Shown here one piece after another: positions 62,726-64,000 of a stretch of 64,000 nucleotides of DNA. How positions within the stretch are numbered: position 1 is the stretch's first letter; each line of letters starts with the position of its first letter. This DNA is from Pseudomonadales bacterium (GTDB lineage Bacteria; Pseudomonadota; Gammaproteobacteria; Pseudomonadales; DC-out160): NCBI GenBank assembly GCA_019090455.1, contig JAHRWA010000020.1:113384-177383 (forward strand). The letters are read 5' to 3'. Below the pieces are notes generated by a model. That model saw only the letters and a list, made by a program, of their open reading frames with translations. It did not search any database and was not told where the DNA came from. A program made the translations under genes and the position numbers.

Positions 62726-64000
62726 CTAACAAGATCGACTCGCCACTTCATACACATCAGGCGATAAGTTTGACTCAGCCAATATCCGCTTCAACTCTCC
62801 CCTCATTAAATCTTGACGGGTTTTATTGTATTTTCTCCAGCGGGTTAAACCACCCAGTAATCGTGCAGCGATCTGCGGATTCAATTTATTTAAATCAATC
62901 ACCCGATCGGCCAAAAAGCGATACCCGGAACCATCTAACTTATGAAAGTTAACGGCATTTCCATTACAGAAAGCACCGATTAGTGCTCTTACCTTATTAG
63001 GATTAGTCATTTCAAAAGACTCATGTCCCATTAGCTCTTTGACATAATCTAGCGCCTTCGGGGATGGGCTACTTGCCTGAATACCCAGCCAAAGGTCTAC
63101 CACTAAGGGCTCATTCTTCCATTGTTGATAAAAACGTTCTAACAAGGCATCCCGCTGGGGCAAGTCAGAATGCGCGACTGCTCTCAAAGCAGCACTTTGA
63201 TCCGTCATATTATTGGCCGAATCATACTGCTCAAGACACATTGCAATAGTCTCCTCGGTTTCCAAAGTGGCCAAATAGGAGAGACAACTATTACTCAGAC
63301 TACGCTTAGCAATATCACTTGCAACAGGTCTATATTCTCCTGTCACTTTATTTTCACGATAAGTCGTCATCAATAACGGCTGCAGCGCTTTCGCAATTTC
63401 ATGCCGAGCAAATTCCCTTACTTTATGAATCCCATCAACATCGACATCGCAATCCGCTTTATTCGAACATGCTTCACTAAGATAGGCTTCACTCGGCAAT
63501 GAAAACATCATCGCTATCATCGCTTTATCAAGCTCGGCATCCCCAAGCACTCGATCATAGGCGGCAATCAAAGCCGGATCGACACTTAAACCACCAGTGT
63601 CGTTGCTTTTGATCCCTTTATTTTTTTCCACTAAGGACAAGAGTACATTGGTGCCAAATCGATATCCTGCATCCCACCGATTAAAATCATCGGAATCATG
63701 CCCCATCAACAGCGCCAAGTCCTCTGCACTGTAATCGTAATTCAATTTAACGGGAGCAGAGAAACCACGCAATAGTGACGGCACTGGTTTGTCCGTCACT
63801 TTTTTAAATGTAATCCGCTGCTCGGGTTGGTTAATCGCGAGGACAGTTTCTTTTTCAGGTAAATGATCAGAGTCTTCAATCTGCAAAACCATGTCATTCC
63901 CTGATTTATCGAGCAAGCCCATTTTTAGCGGAATAAGATACGGTTTTTTCTCAGGTTGTCCGGGTGTTTCAGAGCAACTTTGCTTTATGTCTAAATGATA
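62726..64000 (-). CDS. pepN: Aminopeptidase N, C-terminal part (5' end beyond right edge)
   Basis: At least 425 residues, open to the right edge. The residues upstream of Met 63922 (KKPYLIPLKMGLLDKSG) continue the family sequence, so that Met is not the start. Matches to E. coli-type PepN are: beta domain with PYLIPLKMGLLD and EQRITFKKV, then the helical C-terminal domain with PVPSLLRGFSAPVKLNYDYSAEDLALLMGHDSDDFNRWDAG, NKVRALIGAFC and NPQIAARLLGGLTRWRKYN. The zinc site (HExxH) must lie outside the window. Confidence 0.95.
   Translation of the reverse strand, partial: YHLDIKQSCSETPGQPEKKPYLIPLKMGLLDKSGNDMVLQIEDSDHLPEKETVLAINQPEQRITFKKVTDKPVPSLLRGFSAPVKLNYDYSAEDLALLMGHDSDDFNRWDAGYRFGTNVLLSLVEKNKGIKSNDTGGLSVDPALIAAYDRVLGDAELDKAMIAMMFSLPSEAYLSEACSNKADCDVDVDGIHKVREFARHEIAKALQPLLMTTYRENKVTGEYRPVASDIAKRSLSNSCLSYLATLETEETIAMCLEQYDSANNMTDQSAALRAVAHSDLPQRDALLERFYQQWKNEPLVVDLWLGIQASSPSPKALDYVKELMGHESFEMTNPNKVRALIGAFCNGNAVNFHKLDGSGYRFLADRVIDLNKLNPQIAARLLGGLTRWRKYNKTRQDLMRGELKRILAESNLSPDVYEVASRSC

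Overview
The window looks like a chromosomal segment of a free-living, probably marine gammaproteobacterium with moderate-to-low G+C (judged by eye). The evidence is conserved gammaproteobacterial gene order: purC-bamC-dapA divergent from gcvR-bcp; tusA-like-perM divergent from bepA, followed by nadA; and mfd-csiV-hemF. The genus cannot be fixed from the sequence.

Layout. (1) 1-21166, minus strand: two giant non-ribosomal peptide synthetase (NRPS) genes. The upstream gene (12218-21166) opens with a fatty acyl-AMP ligase and an acyl carrier domain, then has two C-A-PCP modules. The downstream gene (1-12178, cut by the left edge) has C-A-PCP-E-C-A-PCP-E-C-A(partial). Together they should build an N-acylated peptide of at least five residues: acyl-X-Thr-(D-)aliphatic-aliphatic-aliphatic. 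The second module's binding-pocket residues match the threonine code. A TolC-family outer membrane channel (21847-23586) is divergent from them across 680 bp. (2) 23681-29768, minus strand: an accessory-looking run of an unknown protein, a DUF1444/YtpQ-like protein, a DUF2971 protein, a sirtuin and a HipBA-type toxin-antitoxin pair with palindromic operator candidates. A decayed small ORF and a hypothetical gene follow. (3) 30979-46194: mostly core metabolism and envelope genes, plus a 2-oxoacid:acceptor oxidoreductase operon (KorA/KorB with a GltD-like flavoprotein/ferredoxin) and a hotdog thioesterase. (4) 46358-48766: a Fur-box-like site, a membrane polyferredoxin (FtrD-like) and a P19/FtrA-like periplasmic iron protein, closed by a strong terminator. 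(5) 48808-51420: MaoC hydratase, SCP2-domain protein and TesB thioesterase, a lipid-handling set. (6) 51696-57810: a membrane protein, then mfd, csiV and hemF. (7) 57831-64000: two tandem paralogous lipoproteins, a small Lys-rich repeat protein, an ABC1/AarF kinase-like protein and the C-terminal part of aminopeptidase N, cut by the right edge.

A recurring oddity is short tandem repeats, mostly 14-18 bp and often exactly 15 bp, with unrelated unit sequences. At least ten loci carry them. Six of those are in-frame repeats between NRPS domains or in low-complexity protein segments, which suggests frequent short tandem duplication in this genome.

No tRNA, rRNA, CRISPR array, insertion sequence or prophage was recognised. 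The strongest candidate for a new product is the fatty-acyl-primed lipopeptide synthetase. The next is the permease-less FtrD-P19 iron locus.
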